A stretch of DNA of 59,818 nt from Salinivirgaceae bacterium (GTDB taxonomy: Bacteria > Bacteroidota > Bacteroidia > Bacteroidales > SZUA-534), in contig JAGCNL010000068.1 of assembly GCA_017645945.1 (NCBI GenBank), forward strand, positions 1 through 59,818, written 5' to 3'. Of the stretch, positions 17,385-25,198 are shown in pieces. The translations under genes were made by a program, and so were the position numbers. The notes under the pieces are model-generated. The model saw nothing but the letters and a program-made list of their open reading frames with translations. It was not told where the DNA came from and made no database searches. Each line of letters begins with the position of its first letter. Positions within the stretch are counted from its first letter, which is position 1.

Positions 17385-18491
17385 ATGGATAACTTGCTAT
17401 CCAAAAACGGATTTGTGTTCGACTTGTTCGAAGATATGCAGCGTAACAACCTGAATTACATATACAGAGGGTTCTTTACGCAAAGCATAACTGACAACAT
17501 TATTCTGCTGACTGAAGCGAATATGAACAGCGTTGTTGAGGACTCAAAAATCAAAAAAAGAGTCTTCACCATCCTTGTTGAAGGTCTGCAAAACGTCACC
17601 CGCCATCAGGAGATTGACGGAAAAGAGGCCTCGCCCAACCAATCGGGCATATTCATCATTCAAAACCAGAATGAGCGCTACTACATCACCACTGGAAACC
17701 CTATTCTTAAAGCAAACATTCCCAAACTGACCCGTCAGCTTGAAAAAATCAACAGCCTCTCGCCCGACGATTTAAAGAAGTTCTACAAAGAGGTTCTGAA
17801 CGACAATGTGATTTCCGACAAAGGCGGCGCCGGACTCGGACTGATTGAGATGGCTCGGAAATCGGGCAACAAACTTGATTTCGACTTCTCTGAAATCAAC
17901 GACAACTACTCATATTTCTATATGGGCACTACCGTTTTGGTCAACGAAGATATGGTGGCAGACGCTCCTGCTGAAAAATGCTCGATGGATGCCATCAAAG
18001 CCATTCACAAGACCATCAACGACCAAGATATCATCATAATTTTCAACGGATTACACACCCAAGACAGTCTTCTGCACATAATTTCGATTATGGAAGAGCA
18101 CCTGATGAACAAGGATGTGAACTTCAGGAAAAAAATGATATACTGCATTGTCGAGTTGCTGCAAAACATTGTAAAACACGGCAAAAAGGACACCAATGCT
18201 ACAAAGGGCGTCTTCTTCATCAGCAACAGCAACAATGAGTACCAGCTGAACACCGTGAACTACATTCCGAACAGCAGTGTCGAGCATGCGAGAACAGCTC
18301 TTGAGAGAGTTAACCAAATGTCGGACAGCGAACTTAACGAGTTCTACGATAGCAACTTGGCTAAAGACGAGAATGTAAAAGACGGACTCGGACTAACTGA
18401 AATGCGTCTGCGCACCCAGCACAAAATAAATTACTTAATATCGCCGGTTGACGACAAAACTTCGGCAATATTCATTCAAGTAACTATTTAA
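17385..18491 (+). CDS. Tandem SiaB-family (DUF6272) protein kinase
   Basis: In Pseudomonas, SiaB is a GHKL-fold kinase that phosphorylates SiaC. This 368-residue protein contains two such modules in one chain. Module one has the N-box E66-GLQN-VTRH74 and G-box GGAGLGLIEM (147-156). Module two has E257-LLQN-IVKH265 and DGLGLTEM (333-340). Ordinary family members have one module of about 180 residues, so this is an internal duplication or fusion. No membrane segment is present. The SiaC-like gene follows after 2 bp, so the pair is an operon. Both modules look catalytically complete by motif, but activity is not proven. Confidence 0.85.
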   Translation: MDNLLSKNGFVFDLFEDMQRNNLNYIYRGFFTQSITDNIILLTEANMNSVVEDSKIKKRVFTILVEGLQNVTRHQEIDGKEASPNQSGIFIIQNQNERYYITTGNPILKANIPKLTRQLEKINSLSPDDLKKFYKEVLNDNVISDKGGAGLGLIEMARKSGNKLDFDFSEINDNYSYFYMGTTVLVNEDMVADAPAEKCSMDAIKAIHKTINDQDIIIIFNGLHTQDSLLHIISIMEEHLMNKDVNFRKKMIYCIVELLQNIVKHGKKDTNATKGVFFISNSNNEYQLNTVNYIPNSSVEHARTALERVNQMSDSELNEFYDSNLAKDENVKDGLGLTEMRLRTQHKINYLISPVDDKTSAIFIQVTI

Positions 18492-18493
18492 AA

Positions 18494-18877
18494 ATGGAAG
18501 CATACAAAGTTGCAGGCGACGCATTTAAACCAACAGTGACTCTCGACCAAGAGAACGGAGTATTCGCATTCAGCGGACGCTCAATTCCAGAAAACGCAAC
18601 TTCAGCTTTCGAACCCATTCTAAACTGGTGGAGCGAATATCTGCAAACCCCTAACAAAGAGACTGTCATCGACTTAAACTTCGACTACATCAATTCATCG
18701 TCGATGAAGCAGCTTGTCAAATTATTCGGAATGCTTGACGAGGCCAATGGCAAAGCAACTGCGGTGAAAGTCATGTGGCACTACAGCAGCGACGACACCG
18801 ACTCAAAGGCTCAGGCCTCTCGCCTGTCGAAAATGGTGAAATTTCCAATCAAGATTGTTGCAGACACAACAAAATAG
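18494..18877 (+). CDS. SiaC-family (DUF1987) regulatory phosphoprotein
   Basis: A 127-residue protein of the DUF1987/SiaC family, whose member in Pseudomonas is phosphorylated by SiaB and in its unmodified form activates a diguanylate cyclase. Family features are the beta-rich N-terminus GVFAFSGRSIPENA, the FEPILNWWSEYL helix, and the conserved block DLNFDYINSSSMKQLVKL, which holds the likely phospho-acceptor Ser/Thr. It sits 2 bp after the kinase and 8 bp before the DUF2179 gene. No cyclase or SiaA-like phosphatase is nearby, so the output here is unknown. Confidence 0.88.
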   Translation: MEAYKVAGDAFKPTVTLDQENGVFAFSGRSIPENATSAFEPILNWWSEYLQTPNKETVIDLNFDYINSSSMKQLVKLFGMLDEANGKATAVKVMWHYSSDDTDSKAQASRLSKMVKFPIKIVADTTK

Positions 18878-18885
18878 TCTCTGCA

Positions 18886-19449
18886 ATGTTCGACTTCTAC
18901 TCCTACATATTGCTCCCGATTCTTATATTCTGCGCGCGCGTGACTGACGTGAGCATCGGCACCATACGCATTATTCTGGTGGCGAAAGGATATAAGAAAC
19001 TGGCTCCGCTGACTGGTTTTTTCGAAACGCTGATTTGGATTGTAGCCATCAGCAACATCATTCAGAACATCGACAACTGGGCGTGCTACATCGGCTATGC
19101 CGCCGGCTTTGCCACTGGCAACTACGTGGGAATGCTGATTGAGGAGAAACTCGCACTCGGCCACGAACTTATCAGAATCATCACCGTGAATAACTATAAC
19201 ACACTGGTTGACAATCTGTCAGAGAAAGGGTTTGGCGTTACGGTCACTAATGCCGAAGACAAAAACGGACCTGTTGGCATACTATATATTATAACCACCC
19301 GCAAAAAAGCCAATGATGTGGTCACGATTGTCAACGAACAGGATGCGTCGGCCATATACACCATTGAGTCAATCAGACACGTGAACCGCGACAATTTCTA
19401 CGGTCAGGAAAAGATAAAGACTCGGAAGCTGTTGCTGAAGTACAAATGA
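18886..19449 (+). CDS. DUF5698/DUF2179 (UPF0316-type) membrane protein
   Basis: A 187-residue protein. The first about 100 residues hold three hydrophobic helices (ILLPILIFCARVTDVSIGTI; FFETLIWIVAISNII; YIGYAAGFATGNYVGMLI), matching DUF5698. The last 80 residues form the soluble DUF2179 domain (LIRIITVNNYNTLVDNLSEK, FGVTV...), which in other proteins is a regulatory ligand-binding unit. Start at MFDFYSYI, 8 bp after the SiaC-like gene. Placement in the same operon suggests a link with the kinase/phosphoprotein pair, which is inference. Confidence 0.85.
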   Translation: MFDFYSYILLPILIFCARVTDVSIGTIRIILVAKGYKKLAPLTGFFETLIWIVAISNIIQNIDNWACYIGYAAGFATGNYVGMLIEEKLALGHELIRIITVNNYNTLVDNLSEKGFGVTVTNAEDKNGPVGILYIITTRKKANDVVTIVNEQDASAIYTIESIRHVNRDNFYGQEKIKTRKLLLKYK

Positions 19450-19588
19450 TTTTGCGATATATCCCGCATACACCTATATATAATAGGTGAATCGCATCTC
19501 GACCGAAATCTGCTATTGCAAATTCAAAGCAAATCAACTATCTTCACATTGTTTTGTAACACTTATTGTATAACTAAAAATTAACAAA

Positions 19589-19870
19589 ATGTCACCTACC
19601 GAAATCATTACTCTCATTGTTGTCGGCGCATTGGCCGGCTGGTTGGGCAGCCTCCTTTTCAAAGGGAAAGGCATGGGCCTCGTGGTTAACTTCATCATCG
19701 GCATCATCGGCTGCTTCTTTGGAAGCTGGCTGTTCGATGTTCTCGACCTTAGTCTGAAGCTTTTCAAAGGCGACTGGAAATGGCTGAATGCCGTCATTAT
19801 CGGCGCAATCGGTGCTTTCCTGATTCTCCTTGTCATTAACTTGGTTTTCAAGAAGGGAAAAAAGAAATAA
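19589..19870 (+). CDS. GlsB/YeaQ/YmgE-type small membrane protein
   Basis: A 93-residue, three-helix membrane protein (ITLIVVGALAGWLGSLLFKG; VVNFIIGIIGCFFGSWLF; AVIIGAIGAFLILLVINLVF) with a basic tail. This is the transglycosylase-associated (GlsB) family, often linked to stress response, with unknown biochemistry. It has its own terminator downstream and a 140-bp upstream gap, so it is probably monocistronic. Confidence 0.88.
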   Translation: MSPTEIITLIVVGALAGWLGSLLFKGKGMGLVVNFIIGIIGCFFGSWLFDVLDLSLKLFKGDWKWLNAVIIGAIGAFLILLVINLVFKKGKKK

Positions 19871-19884
19871 CAGGCAAACAATTC

Positions 19885-19917
19885 AAAAAAGGCCGGACTA
19901 CTTGTTTGGCCTTTTTT
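19885..19917. terminator. Intrinsic terminator after the GlsB-type gene
   Basis: AAAAAAGGCC and GGCCTTTTTT form a perfect 10-bp stem around a 13-base loop, 14 bp past the stop codon. Confidence 0.85.
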
Positions 19918-19965
19918 GTTTCTGCCCCAAACTTTTGACACTAAACACTTTACTCCTTACTCACC

Positions 19966-20640
19966 ATGACGATAACCGACCAACTCTTCGCACTTCAGGA
20001 CACTGCCTATGGCGATTTTCAGGCAAAACTGATGCCGACCATCGACCACAGCACCATCATCGGCGTACGCACTCCGGCACTGAGGAAATTAGCCAAGCAG
20101 ATTGCAAAAACCGACGCTGCACAAGAGTTTATCGGCCACTTGCCCCACCACTATTACGAAGAGAACAATCTGCACGCTTTCATTGTGGCGCAGACAAAGG
20201 ATTTCGACGAAGCCATGCGGCAAACCAATCTGTTTCTGCCCCACATCGACAACTGGGCAACCTGCGACTCGTTCACGCCGAAAATCTTCGACAAGCATCC
20301 CGACGCACTTCTGGAAGCCGTGAAAGAATGGATTGCAAGCAGCCACACTTACACCATCCGCTTTGCCATACGAATGCTGATGGCGTTCTTCCTCAACGAA
20401 CGCTTCTGCGACGATTATCCAAAGATGGTGGCCGCTGTCAAATCAGACGAATACTACGTTAAAATGATGGTTGCATGGTACTTCGCCACCGCTCTGACCA
20501 AACAATACGACTCGGTTGTGGGCTACATGACCAACCAAAAACTCGATATCTGGTGCCACAACAAAACCATACAGAAGGCCATTGAAAGCTATTGCTTCAC
20601 CAACGAACAGAAAGCCGCACTTAGAAAAATGAAGCGGTAG
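19966..20640 (+). CDS. AlkD-like DNA alkylation repair protein
   Basis: A 224-residue helical-repeat protein of the AlkD family, whose studied members excise positively charged alkylated bases from DNA. Family segments include STIIGVRTPALRKLAKQIAK near the N-terminus, YYEENNLHAFIV, the pair IDNWATCDSF and the IRFAIRMLM...NERF block. It is slightly shorter than classical AlkD (about 230-240). There are no neighbouring repair genes. The assignment is to the family; substrate range is unknown. Confidence 0.85.
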   Translation: MTITDQLFALQDTAYGDFQAKLMPTIDHSTIIGVRTPALRKLAKQIAKTDAAQEFIGHLPHHYYEENNLHAFIVAQTKDFDEAMRQTNLFLPHIDNWATCDSFTPKIFDKHPDALLEAVKEWIASSHTYTIRFAIRMLMAFFLNERFCDDYPKMVAAVKSDEYYVKMMVAWYFATALTKQYDSVVGYMTNQKLDIWCHNKTIQKAIESYCFTNEQKAALRKMKR

Positions 20641-20753
20641 ATGATTCGAGAAATTACCATCTGCCGCCCAAAACTCGCCTGTCAGCTGCGTTTTTTGTCG
20701 ATTACGACGCATTTTTCATAGAAATAAGGCTGAAGAACGCACTATTTTTACGC

Positions 20754-20761
20754 TATATTTG
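20754..20761 (+). promoter_or_regulatory. Putative -7 box of the secreted carbohydrate operon
   Basis: TATATTTG matches TAnnTTTG exactly, 54 bp before the first gene. No convincing -33 box is present. Confidence 0.5.
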
Positions 20762-20815
20762 TCCTTCGACTGAAAGTACAACATTCAGCATATTTTAACA
20801 TAACTAAAAAGTATC

Positions 20816-21610
20816 ATGAAACACAAAACAACTCTGTTGGCAATTGGTCTTGCAGCCATCATCGGCGCACAGGCCTACAATGCCAGTGCACAACCCCAAC
20901 CTTTGAAAGAGGGTGTGCCAAGTGGACCAAGCATCGACAACTACTTCACTCCATCGACTGCCGATGTGATGAAACCCGACGACCAAGGCTTTATCCGCCG
21001 TTGGCTGTTGCTTGACCCAATCAGCAAACCAAACCGCTCAAACACTGTCTTCACCGACAGCTATCTGCGCGAAGTATTTGCAAAAGAGTATTTTCCAAAT
21101 CAGTTGACCGTTCTGCCGAAAGCCGGCTCGAAAATCAAGGTCGAAGTTGAGAAACAGGCTCCTGTTAACCTTCAGGCAGGCCGTCCGATGATGCCGCCCC
21201 CGGAGCAAAAGCCGATTATCGAGAAGGCAACTCTCGAGTGGCACGCATTCGACAGCAAACTTTACAATGTTAAGCTGTTCCGTTTGGCTACAGGCCTCAA
21301 CAAAGACCGCTACGGCGTTATCTTCTGGGCTGTAACTGTCATCAACTGCGAGCAGGACATGAATGTTCGTCTGGCTGTTGGTTCGAACTCTGCCTCAATG
21401 TGGTGGCTCGACGGCAAGGAAGTTCTGCTTCTTTCAGGCGACCGCCGTATGGTTGTTGACGACTGCGCTTCGTCAATCATCACACTTAAGAAGGGTAAGA
21501 ACATTCTGCGCGGTGCCATTATCAATGGTCCGGGTATGAGCGACTTCTGCGTACGCTTCCTCGACGAGAACAACCAACCCGTCAAAAACATCACTATCAG
21601 CAACAAGTAA
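20816..21610 (+). CDS. Secreted beta-sandwich protein, acetylxylan-esterase-associated type
   Basis: A 264-residue protein with a signal peptide (TTLLAIGLAAIIGAQAYNASAQ). The body is beta-rich, with segments FIRRWLLLDPISKPN, LEWHAFDSKLYNVKLFR, NVRLAVGSNSASMWWLDGKE and GPGMSDFCVRFLDE. As far as I recall, similar sequence occurs in Prevotella/Bacteroides proteins annotated as acetylxylan esterases, as an accessory domain. I see no Ser-His-Asp esterase signature here, so it may be a stand-alone carbohydrate-binding or accessory module. A Met/Pro-rich linker (PMMPPPEQKP) lies in the middle. It is followed after 24 bp by the GH43 gene in the same operon. Confidence 0.6.
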   Translation: MKHKTTLLAIGLAAIIGAQAYNASAQPQPLKEGVPSGPSIDNYFTPSTADVMKPDDQGFIRRWLLLDPISKPNRSNTVFTDSYLREVFAKEYFPNQLTVLPKAGSKIKVEVEKQAPVNLQAGRPMMPPPEQKPIIEKATLEWHAFDSKLYNVKLFRLATGLNKDRYGVIFWAVTVINCEQDMNVRLAVGSNSASMWWLDGKEVLLLSGDRRMVVDDCASSIITLKKGKNILRGAIINGPGMSDFCVRFLDENNQPVKNITISNK

Positions 21611-21634
21611 TTGAAAATAAAAACGATATATAAT

Positions 21635-23083
21635 ATGAAACCGATTATAACATTAGGCGTTTGCGCATTGACAGTTGCTTTGGCAGCGAAAGATGCAAAC
21701 GCGCAGATTGGCAAACCATTCATCCACGACCCGTCGACAATTGTTGAGTGCGACGGCAAATACTACACATTCGGAACTGGTGGCGGCGGCCTTATTTCAG
21801 CTGACGGCTGGACATGGGAAGGCGGCGCTGAACGCCCGGGCGGCGGTGCGGCTCCTGATGCTCTCAAAATCGGCGACCGTTACCTGATTGCCTACAGTAC
21901 AACTGGCGGCGGACTTGGCGGCGGACACGCTGGCAATGTTGTCACAATGTGGAACAAGACTCTCGACCCGAAATCGCCTGATTTCAAATTCACTGACCCG
22001 ATTGTAGTTGCATCGTCAGAATATGACGAGGATTGCGACGCTATCGACGCTGGTCTGCTTCTCGACCCGACTGATGGCCGTCTGTGGCTTTCGTACGGTA
22101 CCTATTTCGGATTTATCCGTCTGGTGGAGCTTGACCCGAAAACCGGCAAACGTGTTGAGGGCAACGAGGCCATCAACATCGCTATCGACTGCGAGGCTAC
22201 TGACCTGATGTATAACAATGGCTGGTACTATCTGCTTGGTACTCACGGCACTTGCTGCGATGGTGCAAACTCAACTTACAACATTGTTGTAGGACGTTCT
22301 CGCAAGGTTACTGGTCCTTATCTCGACAATATGGGCCGCGACATGCTGCAAGGCGGTGGCAAGATGGTGATTGCCGCTCACGACCGCGTGATGGGTCCTG
22401 GCCACTTCGGACGCTACATTGTTGAAGAGGGCGTTGAAAAGATGTCGTGCCACTTCGAGGCTGACCTTGACTTTGGTGGCCGCAGCACATTGGCTATCCG
22501 TCCGTTGCTTTGGAAGAACGATTGGCCGTATGCAGGTGACCTGCTGAAAGACGGTGTTTACGAGATTGAATCTGAGCGTCGTGGTTATGCTCTTGAGCTG
22601 GCTGTTGACTTCGTTCGTATGCAGAATGCACGTATGCGCTTCTTCGGCCGCAACGACACCACTCCTATCAAACCTGTTGAGTCGCAGAAACTTGAGGATG
22701 TTCAATCAACATGGCCTGCTGGCGATGTTGCTGTCCGCGCAGGTGACTATATGACCCGTCCGCACCAGAAATGGAGCATTGTGGCTCTTCCTGAGAAAGA
22801 AGGCTTCCTTGGCGGTTCATACTGCAAGATTGTGATTGAGGGCACCAACCGCGCTCTTACTGCAGCAGCAAACTACGAGGTGATTGCATCGGATTACACT
22901 GGCGCTGACACTCAGCTGTGGCGCATCGAGCAACTGACTGACGGAACTTACCGCCTGATGCCGAAACAGGCTCCTGGCGTTGAAGGTGAGGTTGTACTGG
23001 TTTCAACTGGCGACAGCACCGTTGGCCTTGGCAAGTTCGATATGAAGAGCGACAACTCGAAATGGAACTTGAGAAACCATTAA
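21635..23083 (+). CDS. Secreted GH43-family glycosidase with C-terminal beta-trefoil-like domain
   Basis: Likely acts on arabinan or arabinoxylan. The 482-residue protein has a signal peptide (ALTVALAAKDANA) and a five-bladed propeller. Candidate GH43 residues are D32 (base, HDPS), D138 (IDAGLLLD) and E187 (acid, DCEATDLMY). The last about 110 residues (SYCKIVIEGTNRALTA ... DTQLWRIEQL) resemble a ricin-type beta-trefoil. Unusual glycine runs (GTGGGG, TTGGGLGGGHAGN) lie in propeller loops. Start set at MKPIITLGV, the first residue of the signal peptide; a TTG 24 bp upstream is less likely. Confidence 0.88.
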   Translation: MKPIITLGVCALTVALAAKDANAQIGKPFIHDPSTIVECDGKYYTFGTGGGGLISADGWTWEGGAERPGGGAAPDALKIGDRYLIAYSTTGGGLGGGHAGNVVTMWNKTLDPKSPDFKFTDPIVVASSEYDEDCDAIDAGLLLDPTDGRLWLSYGTYFGFIRLVELDPKTGKRVEGNEAINIAIDCEATDLMYNNGWYYLLGTHGTCCDGANSTYNIVVGRSRKVTGPYLDNMGRDMLQGGGKMVIAAHDRVMGPGHFGRYIVEEGVEKMSCHFEADLDFGGRSTLAIRPLLWKNDWPYAGDLLKDGVYEIESERRGYALELAVDFVRMQNARMRFFGRNDTTPIKPVESQKLEDVQSTWPAGDVAVRAGDYMTRPHQKWSIVALPEKEGFLGGSYCKIVIEGTNRALTAAANYEVIASDYTGADTQLWRIEQLTDGTYRLMPKQAPGVEGEVVLVSTGDSTVGLGKFDMKSDNSKWNLRNH

Positions 23084-23104
23084 TTTGGTGATTCATAAAA
23101 TAGT

Positions 23105-23135
23105 AAAAGCCGGCTCAAATGAGTCGGCTTTTTTT
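23105..23135 (+). terminator. Intrinsic terminator of the GH43 operon
   Basis: AAAAGCCGGCTCA - AA - TGAGTCGGCTTTT with a T-run, 21 bp after the GH43 stop. One mismatch in the stem. It also lies below the stop of the convergent symporter gene. Confidence 0.8.
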
Positions 23136-23212
23136 GTGCTTTTTCCTTTTAATATATTCAGCCAACAGCTTTTAAAGCTGTTTATTAGGTTATTCTTTAA
23201 ATCTATCTACCT

Positions 23213-24772
23213 CTATTTTTCCTCCCAAAAATCAGCATTGTTTATGCCGAACTCCTGCGGATGGAAAACAGGTTCGCGGCCTTCTTTCTTCTGCCGTTCG
23301 TAATCGTTGAGCGCGCGTAATGCCTGCGACGACAACAACAGTATGGCAAGAATATTTATCCAAGCCATCAGCCCCACACCAATATCGCCCAACGTCCACA
23401 CCGAACCACTTCCCGACAAAGAGCCGGCAAACACCGTCAGAACAGTAACGCCGCGCAGTATCCAAATAATCACACGCTCGCCTTTGTCGCTAGCGCGTCC
23501 CTCTTCCGAATTTTCGTGGCGATTCCTGCGATGACGCCAACGGCTGAACAGATAAACAAGGTTGGTCTCGGCGTAATAGTAATAGGCCATAATGGTTGTA
23601 AAGACGAAAAAGAAGAGCGCCACCGATACAATTATATCGCCCGCCTTCGGTCCGACAACGGTGCCCAACGCCGAAGAGGTGTAGAACACGCCTGGCTCGC
23701 CCGCGGGTGCGTTGGCGTTTTGCTGAAGATAGGTCACAACGGTTTCGCCCGTGGGCGCGGTCTGTACAGTGTCGATGATGTTGTACGTTTTGCACGCCAG
23801 AATCATCAATGCCGTGGCTGTGCAGACAAGCAGCGTATCAATATAAACCGAAAACGCCTGCACAAGTCCTTGTTTGACAGGGTGATTTACCGTTGCAGCT
23901 GCTGCAATTATCGGGCCAGTGCCCTGCCCCGCCTCGTTGCTGAAAATTCCACGTTTCACACCCATTGCTATTGTTGTGCCCAATATGGCGCCACCAACCT
24001 CGTCAATGCCCACAGCGCCTCGCAACATCTGAATAAACATATCGGGGACAATATCGTAATTGACGGCGAGAACCACTATGGAAAGAACTATATAAATAAA
24101 AGCCATAAACGGCGCAACTATCTGTGCCACTTGGGCAATTCGCTTCACACCTCCAATAATGACCAACGCTATCAGCAGAGCCACCACCGCACCTATCATC
24201 CACGGCTCGATGCCAAACGTGCGCGCGCAGGAAATGGCGACGCCGTTGCACTGAAGCGGCGGCAGGCACACACCGCAAGCCAATGCCGTGAACACAGCAA
24301 ACAAGCAGGCGAAAAACGTGCTGTGCAATCCCTTTTCGATATAATATGCCGGACCACCGCGGAACTGTCCGTTGTGCTTCTCCTTGTAGATTTGCGCCAG
24401 TGTGGCCTCAGCAAAGGCCGTGCCCGCACCGAAAAAGGCGATAATCCACATCCAGACAATAGCTCCGGGGCCGCCGAAACCGATGGCCGTGGCAACGCCG
24501 ACAATATTGCCCGTTCCCACGCGTCCCGACAAGGCCAACGCGAAAGCCTGAAACGAAGAAATGCCCACTCGCTTCTTGCCATTGTTGGCTGCGCCAAAAA
24601 GCAGACGGAACATCTCGTCAAACCGCCGTACCTGGACAAAGCGCGTGCGCAAACTGAAATAGAGTCCAGCTGCCAGACATAAAACCACCAGCGCTGGACA
24701 CCAAACCAAACCATTTATAAAAGATACCGCTGAGGCAAACCAATCACCTATTTGGTAGAAAAAACTGCTCAA
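23213..24772 (-). CDS. Sodium/alanine symporter family (AGCS) amino acid carrier
   Basis: An inner-membrane Na+-coupled transporter for alanine/glycine-type amino acids. The 519-residue protein has 10 or more hydrophobic segments. Family signatures are SGRVGTGNIVGVATAIGFGG, FRGGPAYYIEKGL, IGGVKRIAQVAQ and the strongly conserved GVKRGIFSNEAGQGTGPIIA. The C-terminus is a charged cytoplasmic tail. Length is slightly above the typical 450-500. Monocistronic; it shares the upstream 426-bp gap with kup, from which it is divergent. Confidence 0.93.
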   Translation of the reverse strand: MSSFFYQIGDWFASAVSFINGLVWCPALVVLCLAAGLYFSLRTRFVQVRRFDEMFRLLFGAANNGKKRVGISSFQAFALALSGRVGTGNIVGVATAIGFGGPGAIVWMWIIAFFGAGTAFAEATLAQIYKEKHNGQFRGGPAYYIEKGLHSTFFACLFAVFTALACGVCLPPLQCNGVAISCARTFGIEPWMIGAVVALLIALVIIGGVKRIAQVAQIVAPFMAFIYIVLSIVVLAVNYDIVPDMFIQMLRGAVGIDEVGGAILGTTIAMGVKRGIFSNEAGQGTGPIIAAAATVNHPVKQGLVQAFSVYIDTLLVCTATALMILACKTYNIIDTVQTAPTGETVVTYLQQNANAPAGEPGVFYTSSALGTVVGPKAGDIIVSVALFFFVFTTIMAYYYYAETNLVYLFSRWRHRRNRHENSEEGRASDKGERVIIWILRGVTVLTVFAGSLSGSGSVWTLGDIGVGLMAWINILAILLLSSQALRALNDYERQKKEGREPVFHPQEFGINNADFWEEK

Positions 24773-25127
24773 AACGCAATCTGATTTTTAGATTCTACAT
24801 TATGTGCGTCAACTAAATTCGCTGTTAAACACACACTTACATTCTAAATTTTGCAGCGCAAGATAGTTTTTTTCTGTTTTTCAGCAGAACAATTTAGTCA
24901 TTGATTTATGACAGAATCCTAGCATGCAGCCGTACGCTTCTGATTTTCAATTTATCAGACAAACAAACTGTTTTGTACGGAAAGGGAACAAAGCACGAAA
25001 TGAAACGGAATCGTTTCCATACTACTAAAACAAACATATTCAACAAAATACCCACTCAATCACCATTCAATCGTCCGCCACTCGTCAAAAATACAGCGGA
25101 CAAAAATGAAAATGATTTTGAGCAAAT

Positions 25128-25135
25128 TATATTTG
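25128..25135 (+). promoter_or_regulatory. Putative -7 box of kup
   Basis: TATATTTG matches TAnnTTTG and lies inside a small palindrome, GCAAATTATATTTGC. Transcription would begin near 25142, giving a leader of about 57 nt. No -33 box is clear. Confidence 0.4.
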
Positions 25136-25148
25136 CAACCGAAAACAT

Positions 25149-25168
25149 GACGCAAATCTGCGTCTTTT
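25149..25168 (+). promoter_or_regulatory. Terminator-like hairpin in the kup leader
   Basis: GACGCA-AATC-TGCGTC followed by TTTT, only 30 bp before the kup ATG. It could be a leader attenuator, a terminator of an upstream transcript or a 5' stabilising hairpin. Confidence 0.4.
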
Positions 25169-25198
25169 GGGGGGAATCAGACTGAAACATAACAATAT

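Larger units (their letters stand above)
24773..25198. other. Divergent regulatory space between the symporter and kup
   Basis: A 426-bp gap without a convincing gene. It contains a short hairpin GAAACG-GAAT-CGTTTC near 25002-25017, a second hairpin over the kup -7 box, and a terminator-like stem just before kup (both listed separately). An open frame of 94 codons on the plus strand has atypical composition and ends before kup; I do not call it. Confidence 0.5.

Noticed and set aside
23516..24682. A 388-codon open frame on the plus strand opposite the AGCS symporter
   Set aside because: Antisense shadow of a well-supported transporter; composition is Arg/His-rich and unlike a protein.
24901..25185. 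A 94-codon frame upstream of kup
   Set aside because: No domain and unusual composition, and it spans the kup -7 box and leader hairpin; more likely regulatory DNA.
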